From Rikenellaceae bacterium (GTDB lineage Bacteria > Bacteroidota > Bacteroidia > Bacteroidales > Rikenellaceae): a DNA stretch of 64,000 nucleotides. The notes below the pieces were generated by a model that was given only the letters and a program-made list of their open reading frames with translations, was not told the origin of the DNA and did not search any database. The stretch is taken from NCBI GenBank assembly GCA_015059715.1, contig SUZV01000002.1, forward strand, positions 102,596-166,595, written 5' to 3'. The position numbers and the translations under genes were made by a program. Shown one piece after another: positions 24,662 through 33,340 of the stretch; the stretch's first letter is position 1, and every line of letters begins with the position of its first letter.

Positions 24662-27487
24662 CTACTCTACCTTAAAGCGATAGACGGCACGTGTTGAGAA
24701 TATATCATCCTTCTTCGGAGTGAGGCATACAACGCTACTATTTATAAAGGCAACTACCTCGACCAAATCTTCCGATGTCTCGTTAGACGACCAGTAGTAT
24801 GTCTCGCAGAATGGCTCTCCACCATTATCCGTTATTAGTTTGTTGTACTTGGCCACACTCGGTGCCGAGAAGTCACGCTGGCCATCTGTTATTGCATCCC
24901 ACATCCAGTTAAGCTCGGTAGATGATGGCATAAACCAGCCTTCGCCATGGCTCATACACCACTTAAAGGCAGGATAATTGTTGATATCTCTACCCCAGCG
25001 GTCGAAGGGGTCATAGGTGTTGTAATCGCCACGTTTCGCCACACAGTTGCACGATTCATACTTCGTAGACCACTGCAAATCCTCCTCGTCAAGCGAGAAG
25101 ATATAGCAATACTTCTCGTAGCCTACAACCCCCGTAAAATCCTCGTTGTACACAGGGAAATCCTCGATGGCATAGACTATGCCCTTAACACCATTCTTGT
25201 TATACAGGCTACCCACTGCACACTCATCCGCAGGTATTGTAGTATCGCCTGTCGTATCATCGTCGGTTGTATCATCGTTATTATCCGTCGAGTCATTTGT
25301 GCCGCTATTGACATCGGTTATATACTCATAATCCTTTGTCGCATTAGCAGGACACAACGCCGTATTAACGACCTGGTCATTGGCACTCACAATAACCAAT
25401 ACCTCAAGATTGTCTGCAACCCAATTACTATCAATGGGTATTGTGTAGCTCTTCTCGGCCACACTGCCAACTGCAAGCAGGCCAAGGCTGTTGCCCGACA
25501 TATATTGGCTATCGTACTCGGTAGCGATATATCGCAGGGCGTGGTTGGCGACCTTATGTATTGGCTTTGTAGCCCCATTCTGGTTTGGATTAGAGATGTT
25601 GTTCTCTAGAACCCACACCGCAACGTAGTATCTCTGCTCCTTTGCCGACTTAACATCAATATCGACCTTTAGAGTTCCAGACTGTGCGGATGTTGTGATG
25701 GCAATACCTACATCAGCACCCCACTTCTTGCGATAGGTGTTGAATAGGTTGCTCATCGTGGTATTAACAAATGTGTCGTTACTACTACCTCGGTTAATAT
25801 ATGTCTCTTTATAGTTAAGGTACAGCGCAGGGTAGCCATTGGGGTTATAGAAGTCATCAACGACACTTGCAGCATAAGAGTAGGCAGGGTCGATGCTCGA
25901 TGGTGCGTATCCTCCACCATGTACCGACACCTCGTTGTAGTAGTCCGAAAACTCCGAGTTAGCAAGGGCCGTAAGGCGGTCTATGGCCTCGGGACAGTAG
26001 CCGCAGTTGACACCCGTATGGTCGACAATAAGCAAACGATGGTTAAATGGCAATGTTGATGAGCTATCCTCGCCCTCGCCTATCTCTGGCTCGCGGCCTA
26101 AGGTAAAGTCGTAGCTGCGAATATAGTCGGCATATATGCGCCAGCTTGGGTGTCGCTTGTATAGTTCGACAGCACACTGTGGAACGTATATCGTAGAGCC
26201 TATGTAGACGTATGGGCCCGTAGAGTCGCGCTCCAGTGCATGGCTACCCAGCGTAGGGGGTAGTGCCGAGCGAATATAGAGAGCCTCAAGGTTACCACAG
26301 TTGGCAAAAGCTCCTGTCTCGATGCGCTCTATATCGTTACCTATGTGTACACTCTTGAGGTTTGGCGATGACAAGAATGACGAGGGACCTACGGTTTTTA
26401 TGCTATGAGGAAGATAGATTATCTGTAAATCGCTACTATAGAATGCCGCCTGATTAACAGCCGTTACCTCGGCATTGAAGCCTATGTTGTATAGGCTATA
26501 GCACTGCTCCTCGATACATACGCCAAATTCGTGGTTGTTGATACTTGCGTTGAATGGCGATGTTACAGCAAATGTGTGTATCTGACCACCCTCGGTATTG
26601 TACCACACTTGATTATTCCCAGGATAGAAGCTCTCGTTAGGCTCTGGCACAAACTCAAATGCCGCCATAGGCTGTATCGCTCGGCGCGAGATAGCCACAC
26701 GCTTCGATGTACTCTTTATCATCTTCTCGCCCTTGCTATTCTCAATCTCTATCGTTATACCATTCTCGAATATTTGAGGTATTAGACCGATGTAGAACGA
26801 TGTCGCCACGCTGGGCGCAAGAGCAACACTATCGTCACAGCTAAGCTCAACACGACGTATAACCTCCCCAGATGTTGCAAATGTCGCTGTAGCATCATCG
26901 GCATTGATATCGATATCGCCAGCGAGCTGTTCACCATTGTTTCCCACAAGAGTTATTGTGCGCACGCTCTGCGCTTTACCCATGAGGTCAATCCTTAGCC
27001 AGCCGTAGACATTCTTTAGTGATATATTGCTATTTGTGCTCTGGGCAACTAATATATTGCCACCTACGCCATAGCTTCCTGCCTTATATTGCTGATTAGC
27101 TGTTATGGTAGCCTTTACGGTATTGTCACTAAGGCTATATGTGTAGTTGGTATTGTCGGGGTATAATACTACGATATTGCCATTTATGGTTGGCACTTTC
27201 GATATACCTCCTATTGGCGATATTGTTCCTATGCGGTCGCCCGTATTGCCATTAAAACGCCACGGCTGACGCTCCTCGCTTTTGTAGAATACCGAAAGTA
27301 TGTCACCCTTGTTCCATACGCTCTTTAATTCGTTGTCAAACTGAATTCGAGTGTCGCAATCCTCGAAGCCTACGTTTAACGATAGCTCCGCAGCATCATC
27401 ACTTTGACCTGTATAGCTTATCTCTATATCCTGCGTACATGCTACAAGGGTCGCTGTGGTGAATAAAATTAGGAGTAATCTTCTCAT
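24662..27487 (-). CDS. Mosaic surface lipoprotein: fimbrillin-like, LRR, Omp28-like and DUF1566-like domains
   Basis: Protein of 941 residues with a lipoprotein signal (L-V-A-C, Cys17). Residues ~35-280 are fimbrillin-like and share the F-N-G-N-T-G-D motif with the LRR lipoprotein at 3181-6720; the module N-N-Q-V-W-Y-N-T and a short run of LRR_5 repeats follow, closed by I-Y-V-P...Y-D-F. Residues ~490-720 look like the Omp28-related domain: V-D-H-T-G-V-N-C-G-Y-C-P is a CxxC motif as in thioredoxin-fold proteins. An Asp/Thr-rich linker (~728-750) leads to a C-terminal domain with W-F-M-P-S-S-T-E-L and Y-Y-W-S-S-N, typical of DUF1566/major paralogous domains. Likely exposed on the cell surface; function unknown. 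Codon use is closer to housekeeping genes than in the 3181 gene. Confidence 0.82.
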   Translation of the reverse strand: MRRLLLILFTTATLVACTQDIEISYTGQSDDAAELSLNVGFEDCDTRIQFDNELKSVWNKGDILSVFYKSEERQPWRFNGNTGDRIGTISPIGGISKVPTINGNIVVLYPDNTNYTYSLSDNTVKATITANQQYKAGSYGVGGNILVAQSTNSNISLKNVYGWLRIDLMGKAQSVRTITLVGNNGEQLAGDIDINADDATATFATSGEVIRRVELSCDDSVALAPSVATSFYIGLIPQIFENGITIEIENSKGEKMIKSTSKRVAISRRAIQPMAAFEFVPEPNESFYPGNNQVWYNTEGGQIHTFAVTSPFNASINNHEFGVCIEEQCYSLYNIGFNAEVTAVNQAAFYSSDLQIIYLPHSIKTVGPSSFLSSPNLKSVHIGNDIERIETGAFANCGNLEALYIRSALPPTLGSHALERDSTGPYVYIGSTIYVPQCAVELYKRHPSWRIYADYIRSYDFTLGREPEIGEGEDSSSTLPFNHRLLIVDHTGVNCGYCPEAIDRLTALANSEFSDYYNEVSVHGGGYAPSSIDPAYSYAASVVDDFYNPNGYPALYLNYKETYINRGSSNDTFVNTTMSNLFNTYRKKWGADVGIAITTSAQSGTLKVDIDVKSAKEQRYYVAVWVLENNISNPNQNGATKPIHKVANHALRYIATEYDSQYMSGNSLGLLAVGSVAEKSYTIPIDSNWVADNLEVLVIVSANDQVVNTALCPANATKDYEYITDVNSGTNDSTDNNDDTTDDDTTGDTTIPADECAVGSLYNKNGVKGIVYAIEDFPVYNEDFTGVVGYEKYCYIFSLDEEDLQWSTKYESCNCVAKRGDYNTYDPFDRWGRDINNYPAFKWCMSHGEGWFMPSSTELNWMWDAITDGQRDFSAPSVAKYNKLITDNGGEPFCETYYWSSNETSEDLVEVVAFINSSVVCLTPKKDDIFSTRAVYRFKVE

Positions 27488-27540
27488 CTTTTACCGACTA
27501 ATTGTTTATTTGTTACACACCTCTACTTAGAATTTGTTCG

Positions 27541-27570
27541 CAAAGTTACTATTTTTTGACGGATGGACAA
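27541..27570 (-). promoter_or_regulatory. Promoter of the mosaic lipoprotein gene
   Basis: On the minus strand TTG (27570-27568), 19-bp spacer, TAACTTTG (27548-27541), a full match to the Bacteroidota pattern, 54 bp before the start codon. Confidence 0.75.
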
Positions 27571-27655
27571 ATATTAAGATAAAAATAGTGGCACACTGTA
27601 AAATTACGTTTGACCAATAAGCCAATAAGCCTGAATAAGGGAAATGAGCTACACT

Positions 27656-27687
27656 ATAAAAACAAAACAGATGACTTTCGTCATCTG
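27656..27687 (-). terminator. Intrinsic terminator of tRNA-His
   Basis: Minus strand: CAGATGAC-GAAA-GTCATCTG, a perfect 8-bp stem with a GAAA loop, followed by TTTTGTTTTT. It begins about 14 bp after the tRNA. Confidence 0.85.
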
Positions 27688-27701
27688 CTCTGCAACAAAT
27701 G

Positions 27702-27776
27702 GGTGGAAGATGGGATTCGAACCCACGACCTTAGGAACCACAATCCTCTACTCTAACCAGCTGAGCTACATCCACC
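27702..27776 (-). tRNA. tRNA-His (anticodon GTG)
   Basis: Complete cloverleaf on the minus strand with loop TTGTGGT (anticodon GTG) and T-arm GTGGG-TTCGAAT-CCCAT. The base before position 1 is G and faces C73, the extra G-1:C73 pair that marks tRNA-His. CCA is not encoded. The acceptor has a U6-U67 mismatch and the first anticodon-stem pair is G27-A43. Confidence 0.93.
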
Positions 27777-27952
27777 ATATCGACTTGTTTCCAAATCGGT
27801 GCGCAAATATACGCACTTTTTTCTATTCTCCAAAATTTTCGGAGATAATTTTTTCGATTTTTGTATCGCCCTGCACTCTGCATCACAGCACAAAAATACA
27901 CATCTATCGTATAATCAGCGATATAGGCTACGGCATGAAAATATTAGATTTT

Positions 27953-28864
27953 CTACCTCGAAAAACTATCGATATGCCCCACTATCGCATCAAAATCGTC
28001 TGGCGAGTACCACCCCGTACTATCATCGCGACGAAACCATGTGAGCTGACGTTTAGCATAACGGCGCGAGTTACGCTTGATAAGCTCTATTGCCTCGTCA
28101 AGCGTAGTCTTGCCATCGAAGTAGTCGAACATCTCGCGGTAGCCTACGGTCTGCAAGGCGTTAAGGTGTCGCTTTGGATATAGTGCGCGTGCCTCATCAA
28201 CAAGGCCCTGCTCAACCATCATATCCACTCTGCGATTAATACGCTCATAGAGCACATCACGTGGCAGGTCAGTAGCTACCTTAATAATATTAAAGGGTCG
28301 CTCGACATGTCGCCCTGAGCGTTGCTCGGAGTATGGGCGACCAGTCATCAGGCACACCTCCAGGGCACGCATAACACGCGCAGGGTTGTGTACATCGACC
28401 TGGGCGGCATACTTCGGGTCGAGTTTAGATAGCTGCTCAACCAGCGACTCAATACCTTCGCTCTTAAGGCGCGTATTAAGCTCAGCACGCAACGCCTCAT
28501 CAGCCTCGGGGAGGGCATCCATACCCTCGCATAGGGCCTGAACATATAGGCCCGACCCCCCTACAGCTACGACATAGCGATGCTTTGTGAAGAGCTCACT
28601 AAGGAGGGCTAAAGACTCCACCTCGTACTTGCCACAATTGAAGCTATCGTCCACATCGCGGTCTGCGATAAAATAGTGTGTCGCAGCAGCAAGCTCATCG
28701 GCAGTAGGTTGTGCTGTGCCGATGGCCATATTGCGAAATAGCTGTCGAGAGTCGGTCGATACGATAGGTGCATGGTAGTGCTGTGCAAGCCTTACGGCCA
28801 AGGCACTCTTTCCCGAGCCCGTAGGGCCGACGACAACAATAAGCGTTCCTTGTTTAGTACTCAT
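27953..28864 (-). CDS. miaA: tRNA dimethylallyltransferase
   Basis: Protein of 303 residues from the ATG at 28864, placing the P-loop G-P-T-G-S-G-K-S at 13-20 as is usual; upstream in-frame starts give an unconserved Met/Thr-rich extension. Also visible are the D-S-R-Q-L-F-R motif near 39 and G-G-S-G-L-Y-V-Q near 107. It adds a dimethylallyl group to A37 of tRNAs reading UNN codons, using DMAPP, a product of the MEP pathway to which IspF in this window belongs. It overlaps the stop of the upstream pRiA4b ORF-3-like gene by 11 bp, so the two are co-transcribed. Confidence 0.96.
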   Translation of the reverse strand: MSTKQGTLIVVVGPTGSGKSALAVRLAQHYHAPIVSTDSRQLFRNMAIGTAQPTADELAAATHYFIADRDVDDSFNCGKYEVESLALLSELFTKHRYVVAVGGSGLYVQALCEGMDALPEADEALRAELNTRLKSEGIESLVEQLSKLDPKYAAQVDVHNPARVMRALEVCLMTGRPYSEQRSGRHVERPFNIIKVATDLPRDVLYERINRRVDMMVEQGLVDEARALYPKRHLNALQTVGYREMFDYFDGKTTLDEAIELIKRNSRRYAKRQLTWFRRDDSTGWYSPDDFDAIVGHIDSFSR

Positions 28865-29369
28865 CGTCGTAGTTATCGTCACCATCGAACTCATTGTAGT
28901 CACTCATCATCTCGTCAAAGATAGAGCCTGACTCTACCGTAGCCTCGGGGTCGTACTGATCGGGGACTGGAGAGTGCTCGAAGGCGACACGAGGATAGCT
29001 AAGCTCGGCATTAGGACGCTGCATATCGATAAGTTCGAGGTAGTATGAGCGGTCGTTTATCATATCGAAGGTATAGATAAGTCTATCGTGGAAGTCGTTG
29101 GTCACCTCCATAAGGCTCACCGTATCCATGCAGCGGGGTGCTCCAGGGATATCATCGCCCATATCAATCTCCGAGAACTCCTCGATGGGTCGCCACTCGG
29201 CATCGGCTTTGAATATCGACACCATAGTAGGCTCGTAGCCTAAAGCTTCAAGCAGGAAGCTACTAAACTTAGCCAAGGTCATATCGGGGTATACCTCGAA
29301 GTCGCGCACGAAGTTATCGCTCTCGTCACTAAGCATACGATACTTAAATATTATATTCATTTGTGCCAT
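28854..29369 (-). CDS. Plasmid pRiA4b ORF-3 family protein
   Basis: Protein of ~171 residues. The ATG at 29369 is preferred over a TTG at 29381. It has the family pattern: an N-terminal beta strand (I-I-F-K-Y-R-M-L), a segment D-M-T-L-A-K-F-S-S-F-L-L-E-A-L-G-Y, and D-R-L-I-Y-T-F-D near the middle. The C-terminal ~30 residues are strongly acidic (many Asp, Glu, Tyr). The family is named after a plasmid ORF and also occurs beside IS1096; no function is established and there is no sign of a mobile element here. A minus-strand -7 element TACATTTG (29406-29399) lies 30 bp upstream. Confidence 0.75.
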   Translation of the reverse strand: MAQMNIIFKYRMLSDESDNFVRDFEVYPDMTLAKFSSFLLEALGYEPTMVSIFKADAEWRPIEEFSEIDMGDDIPGAPRCMDTVSLMEVTNDFHDRLIYTFDMINDRSYYLELIDMQRPNAELSYPRVAFEHSPVPDQYDPEATVESGSIFDEMMSDYNEFDGDDNYDDEY

Positions 29370-29466
29370 AACAAATAACAATTTGCGTTATAATAGTACA
29401 AATGTAACACATAATTTGCAAATTATAAATAATGATAAAAAAAATATCATATAGTGGTCAAAAAAA

Positions 29467-29497
29467 TTGCAGAAATTCAAAATTGATATTATATTTG
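29467..29497 (+). promoter_or_regulatory. Promoter of rho
   Basis: TTG (29467-29469), 20-bp spacer, TATATTTG (29490-29497). The start codon is at 29581, leaving a ~75-nt 5' leader, which could host Rho autoregulation, though no motif for this was identified. Confidence 0.72.
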
Positions 29498-29580
29498 CAG
29501 TGCTAAAGGTATGTATTCACATACAAGGGAAGGGGTGAAATACAAACTCTTCCCAGCATATTTAAATCAAAAAGAGATAT

Positions 29581-31353
29581 ATGCAGGATTTAACAGCATT
29601 GGAGGGTAAAACCATTGTAGAGTTGCGTGAGATTGCTAAGGTTTTAGGTATAACACCCTCGAATATGAAGAAGAAGGAGCTTCTTGACAGAATTATCGCT
29701 ATGGCTAATGGTACAGGTGATAACGTGGAGCAGGGCGAGAGTATGGCGACATCTGCCGAGGTACAATCTAAGCGTGGCCGTCGTCCTCGTATGAACAGCA
29801 TCAGAGTGGGTGGCAACGCCACAAATGGCGAGGCCTCGACCCATACAACGGTGGCTATGGCAGTAGCTCAGGCTCCTAAACCTGAAGCTATTGAAGATGA
29901 TACAGAGGTCGAGGTTGCTACACAGCACCAGCCAGATGTGCAGGCTCCTAAGCGTCGCGGCCGTAAGCCAAAGTGGATGGTAGAGCGCGAAAGAGAGCAT
30001 CAGCAGGCCATTGAGGAGAGTAACAACGATAGCTTAAGCGACGAGGAGGTTAAAGAGGAGAGTAACGACGTAGCGGAGACATCCGAAGGGTATGTATACG
30101 ACGAGAGTACGGCCGAGGTTGGCGGCGAGGAGTATCGCTACGATAGCGAGCTTGAGGAGGATGAGGATGAGGAGATAGATGATGACATGCTCGATGATGA
30201 GTATAACGAAGAGGCTGTTATCACCAAGGATGACTTTACCGCTGTTATCGAGGGTGAGGGTGTCTTGGAGATTATGCCCGACGGCTTTGGCTTCCTGCGC
30301 TCGGCAGACTACAACTACCTCAATTCGCCAGATGATGTATATGTGTCACCATCGCAGATTAAGCTCTTCGGCCTTAAGGCTGGCGATACGGTGAGCGGCT
30401 CAATTCGTCCACCTAAGGAGGGCGAGAAGTACTTCCCCTTGGTTCATGTCGATTTAATCAATGGCCTAAAACCCGATATTGTACGCGACAGACAGCAATT
30501 CGAGTACCTTACACCGCTATTCCCCTGCGAGAAGTTTAACCTTACGGGTAACGGCCACAATACGATGTCGAACCGCATTATAGACCTCTTTGCACCAATA
30601 GGCAAGGGTCAGCGTGCGCTAATCGTGGCACAGCCTAAGACTGGTAAGACGATGCTTATGCAGTCTATAGCCAACGCCATTGCAGACAACCACCCCGAGG
30701 TATATATGATAGTGCTCCTTATCGATGAGCGTCCCGAGGAGGTTACCGAGATGGCTCGCCACGTGAAGGCCGAGGTCGTAGCCTCGACATTCGACGAGCA
30801 GGCCTCGCGCCATGTCAAGGTTGCCGAGATGGTCCTCGAAAAGTCGAAACGTATGGTCGAGAGCGGCCACGATGTTGTCATCTTCCTCGACTCAATAACA
30901 CGCTTAGCACGTGCGTACAACTCAGTGCAGCCCGCCTCGGGTAAGGTTCTCTCGGGTGGTGTCGATGCCAACGCACTACACAAGCCAAAGAGGTTCTTCG
31001 GCGCGGCACGTAACACCGAGGAGAAGGGTTCGCTGACAATCATAGCCACAGCACTTATCGACACAGGCTCTAAGATGGACGAGGTTATCTTCGAGGAGTT
31101 TAAGGGTACGGGTAATATGGAGCTTCAGCTTGACCGCAAGTTGGCCAACAAACGCATATACCCTGCCGTAGATGTCGTAGCATCGGGAACCAGACGCGAG
31201 GATTTACTGCTCTCGCAGAGTGTGATGCAGCGCACATGGATACTGCGTAAGCATCTCTCGGATATGACCCCTGTAGAGGCTATGGAGTTCCTACAGAAGC
31301 AGATGAACCTCACGCGCGACAACAACGAGTTTCTGGCCACGATGAATCAGTAA
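29581..31353 (+). CDS. rho: Transcription termination factor Rho with acidic insert
   Basis: Protein of 590 residues, about 170 longer than the E. coli protein. Residues 1-44 are the Rho N-terminal helical domain (L-R-E-I-A-K-V-L-G). Residues ~45-215 are a low-complexity insert rich in Glu, Asp and Arg/Lys patches (R-R-G-R-K-P near 125). The cold-shock-like RNA-binding domain follows ([14 protein letters not shown] near 230). The ATPase has Walker A Q-P-K-T-G-K-T near 355 and [11 protein letters not shown] near 436. It is the hexameric RNA helicase for factor-dependent termination. The insert is known in Bacteroidota Rho and is disordered; in Bacteroides it has been linked to condensate formation. 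Confidence 0.97.
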   Translation: MQDLTALEGKTIVELREIAKVLGITPSNMKKKELLDRIIAMANGTGDNVEQGESMATSAEVQSKRGRRPRMNSIRVGGNATNGEASTHTTVAMAVAQAPKPEAIEDDTEVEVATQHQPDVQAPKRRGRKPKWMVEREREHQQAIEESNNDSLSDEEVKEESNDVAETSEGYVYDESTAEVGGEEYRYDSELEEDEDEEIDDDMLDDEYNEEAVITKDDFTAVIEGEGVLEIMPDGFGFLRSADYNYLNSPDDVYVSPSQIKLFGLKAGDTVSGSIRPPKEGEKYFPLVHVDLINGLKPDIVRDRQQFEYLTPLFPCEKFNLTGNGHNTMSNRIIDLFAPIGKGQRALIVAQPKTGKTMLMQSIANAIADNHPEVYMIVLLIDERPEEVTEMARHVKAEVVASTFDEQASRHVKVAEMVLEKSKRMVESGHDVVIFLDSITRLARAYNSVQPASGKVLSGGVDANALHKPKRFFGAARNTEEKGSLTIIATALIDTGSKMDEVIFEEFKGTGNMELQLDRKLANKRIYPAVDVVASGTRREDLLLSQSVMQRTWILRKHLSDMTPVEAMEFLQKQMNLTRDNNEFLATMNQ

Positions 31354-31372
31354 TAGTTGACTTAAATAGATA

Positions 31373-32143
31373 ATGAAGAGATTTTTTATAATCGCCATAG
31401 CTATGGTTATTGGCCTTCAGGCGCAGGCCTGGGGCCCTAAGGGGCACGATACGATTGCCTATATCGCCGAAAAGCACCTTTCGAAGAGGTGTCTGAAAAA
31501 CATACTTGAGGTGTTGGATGGCCACTCGTTGGTATACGTTTCGAATTGGCTCGACAACGCCTCGCACACCGAGGAGTATGCCCACACTAAGACGTGGCAC
31601 TATGTCAATGTCGATGCAGACGAGGGTAGCTACTCGCAATCTGTCAAAGCCGAGACGGGTGATGTGGTGACAGCTATTAACGATATAGTTACTCGCCTTA
31701 AGAGTGGCGAGCTTAGTCCCGAGGCCGAGAAGGCCGAGCTTATGATGCTCATACACCTTGTGGGCGATATGCACTGCCCTATGCATGCAGGTTATAAGAG
31801 CGACAGAGGTGGTAATAACACTCAGGTTAAGTACTTCGGTAAGCAGCGCAAACTACACTCGGTGTGGGATAGCGAGATTGTGGAGTCGGCACACCACTGG
31901 AGCTATTCGGAGTGGCAAGAGCAGGTAGACCGCGCCTCGAAGCGTGAGCAGAAGGCCATAGCTTATGGTACGCCTAACGACTGGATTGAGGAGACGGTGG
32001 CCTTAGCTCGTGACGTATACGAGAACTCGACTACGGGCAAAAACCTATCATACGACTACGTGGCGCGATATGCCCCTATCATCGAGCAGCAGTTTCTCAA
32101 GGGCGGCATACGTTTAGCCAAGCTACTTGAGGAGATATATTAA
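31373..32143 (+). CDS. Secreted S1/P1 nuclease
   Basis: Protein of 256 residues. A signal peptide ends in Q-A-Q-A with Trp20 as the first mature residue; in this family the N-terminal Trp is itself a zinc ligand. Other trinuclear zinc site motifs are K-G-H-D, H-L-V-G-D-M-H-C-P-M-H near 126-136 and H-S-V-W-D near 160. It cleaves single-stranded DNA or RNA in the periplasm or outside, probably for nutrient recovery. It starts 19 bp after the rho stop; probably its own short transcription unit or read through from rho. A bidirectional terminator follows. Confidence 0.93.
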   Translation: MKRFFIIAIAMVIGLQAQAWGPKGHDTIAYIAEKHLSKRCLKNILEVLDGHSLVYVSNWLDNASHTEEYAHTKTWHYVNVDADEGSYSQSVKAETGDVVTAINDIVTRLKSGELSPEAEKAELMMLIHLVGDMHCPMHAGYKSDRGGNNTQVKYFGKQRKLHSVWDSEIVESAHHWSYSEWQEQVDRASKREQKAIAYGTPNDWIEETVALARDVYENSTTGKNLSYDYVARYAPIIEQQFLKGGIRLAKLLEEIY

Positions 32144-32150
32144 AGCAGAG

Positions 32151-32181
32151 TGGGGTGACTTCACAAATAGAAGTCACCCCA
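32151..32181. terminator. Bidirectional terminator
   Basis: Perfect 12-bp inverted repeat TGGGGTGACTTC (32151-32162) / GAAGTCACCCCA (32170-32181) with a 7-nt loop, between the convergent nuclease and beta-barrel genes. Confidence 0.75.
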
Positions 32182-32206
32182 TTACATTACCTATAGAGGG
32201 CAAGGC

Positions 32207-32719
32207 TTAGAATCTATAACCGAGCTTTACATATCCGCAGTGTTGCGTAACATCGTGAACAAGGGCGTGATAACCGACGTTGACATTAAACTGCTTGATG
32301 TCGATACCAAGGCCTATCTGTGAGCGAAAGCCCTCGAACCAATGCTCGCGGTAGAAGCCAAAGAAGCCGCCCAGTGAGCAGTTGAGATATGGACTCCAAT
32401 TGTGATTTTTAAAGAGATAACCCTTAAGATTAGCTCCCACAGGGATGTACCCCTCGAAGCGCGTGTGCTGAAGAGTTAAAAAGTTAGAATCAAGTCTATA
32501 CCTCTTAATCATTGTGTCGAAACCTGTTTCGATACCCACATATAGGTGGCCAAACATACGAACTCCTATGCCTAAAGTTACCGTAGGGCCTGCGGCATCA
32601 TCTAAGAATAGCGTGCCTATGTCGGCCTGCGCCTGTAGCTTAAACTTGTCATTGCCACCCTGCGCCATGAGGGAGGTGGCAGAGAGCAGAGATAAAAATA
32701 AAATGATAAGTCTCTTCAT
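32207..32719 (-). CDS. Small outer-membrane beta-barrel protein
   Basis: Protein of 170 residues with a signal peptide (I-I-L-F-L-S-L-L-S-A-T-S-L-M-A-Q). The mature part shows alternating amphipathic strands (V-T-L-G-I-G-V-R-M-F-G-H-L-Y-V-G) and ends with aromatic F after G-Y-V-K-L-G-Y-R, the usual C-terminal signal of outer-membrane barrels. Length fits an eight-stranded barrel of the OmpA/OmpW-like type. Role unknown. It has its own promoter and is divergent from the 146-residue orphan gene. Confidence 0.75.
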   Translation of the reverse strand: MKRLIILFLSLLSATSLMAQGGNDKFKLQAQADIGTLFLDDAAGPTVTLGIGVRMFGHLYVGIETGFDTMIKRYRLDSNFLTLQHTRFEGYIPVGANLKGYLFKNHNWSPYLNCSLGGFFGFYREHWFEGFRSQIGLGIDIKQFNVNVGYHALVHDVTQHCGYVKLGYRF

Positions 32720-32746
32720 AATTTATAATTTTATAGTTATGCGCCA

Positions 32747-32776
32747 CAAAAGTAATATTTTATTACTATTAGGCAA
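32747..32776 (-). promoter_or_regulatory. Promoter of the beta-barrel gene
   Basis: Minus strand TTG (32776-32774), 19-bp spacer, TACTTTTG (32754-32747). The plus-strand element TATCTTTG (32777-32784) begins at the next base, so the divergent promoters are packed back to back. Confidence 0.7.
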
Positions 32777-32784
32777 TATCTTTG
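32777..32784 (+). promoter_or_regulatory. -7 element for the secreted orphan gene
   Basis: TATCTTTG matches TAnnTTTG, 37 bp before the start at 32822. No TTG at the -33 position. Confidence 0.5.
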
Positions 32785-32821
32785 CGGACAAAAGCGTTGA
32801 ATAGTTATCAACATCGCCACT

Positions 32822-33262
32822 ATGAGAGAGCTAACGCTAACACTTTGGGCACTCATTATCGCCATGACCGCCTCGGCACAAACCGTCGAGGATAGGCATA
32901 GTTTGGATGGCCCAAATGAGAGCCAGGCATTGGCGATACTCGACAGCTATAGAGATATAGCACCACCCCACCTTCTTGAAGATAGCCACTTGCCCATAGT
33001 ACACTGGCATCCGAGAGGTCGACTAATCCTCAATCGCTTGCCAGGAACAAACCATCTGTTATGGATGAAGAGCTCGATGTTAAAGCGCGTAAATATCGAG
33101 CCTCCAAAGTTTCTGGACTACAACTCGGTAACATTGCGCTTTGGCCAGAGTGGTAGCTCAATAACGATATCCAATGGCTCGGCATATAATTATATGGTGT
33201 GGCCAGGCTCGCCTGCAGCATACCGCGATGCTCGCACACTATCATTCCCCTTGCCTCGATAG
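32822..33262 (+). CDS. Secreted protein of unknown family
   Basis: Protein of 146 residues with a clear signal peptide (L-W-A-L-I-I-A-M-T-A-S-A-Q). I recognise no domain. The mature part has a Pro/His-rich stretch (I-A-P-P-H-L-L-E, then I-V-H-W-H-P-R-G) and a C-terminal half with short predicted strands (S-V-T-L-R-F-G-Q-S-G-S-S-I-T-I). There is no lipobox and no barrel signature. It has its own -7 element and a following hairpin, and codon use like its neighbours, so it is probably a real gene. Likely periplasmic. Confidence 0.6.
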   Translation: MRELTLTLWALIIAMTASAQTVEDRHSLDGPNESQALAILDSYRDIAPPHLLEDSHLPIVHWHPRGRLILNRLPGTNHLLWMKSSMLKRVNIEPPKFLDYNSVTLRFGQSGSSITISNGSAYNYMVWPGSPAAYRDARTLSFPLPR

Positions 33263-33274
33263 GTAGAGAAAGTA

Positions 33275-33322
33275 AGGAGGTTAATAGCCTTGGTACAAAC
33301 ACCTTATAACCATTAACCTCCT
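33275..33322. terminator. Inverted repeat between convergent genes
   Basis: AGGAGGTTAAT (33275-33285) and ATTAACCTCCT (33312-33322), 11 bp perfect with a 26-nt loop, between the orphan gene and ald. Confidence 0.55.
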
Positions 33323-33340
33323 GCATGGCTTTATGCCAAG

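Noticed and set aside
28854..29369. Mobile element suggested by the pRiA4b ORF-3 / IS1096 family name
   Set aside because: No inverted repeats, transposase or direct repeats lie near it, and it overlaps miaA in a stable operon.
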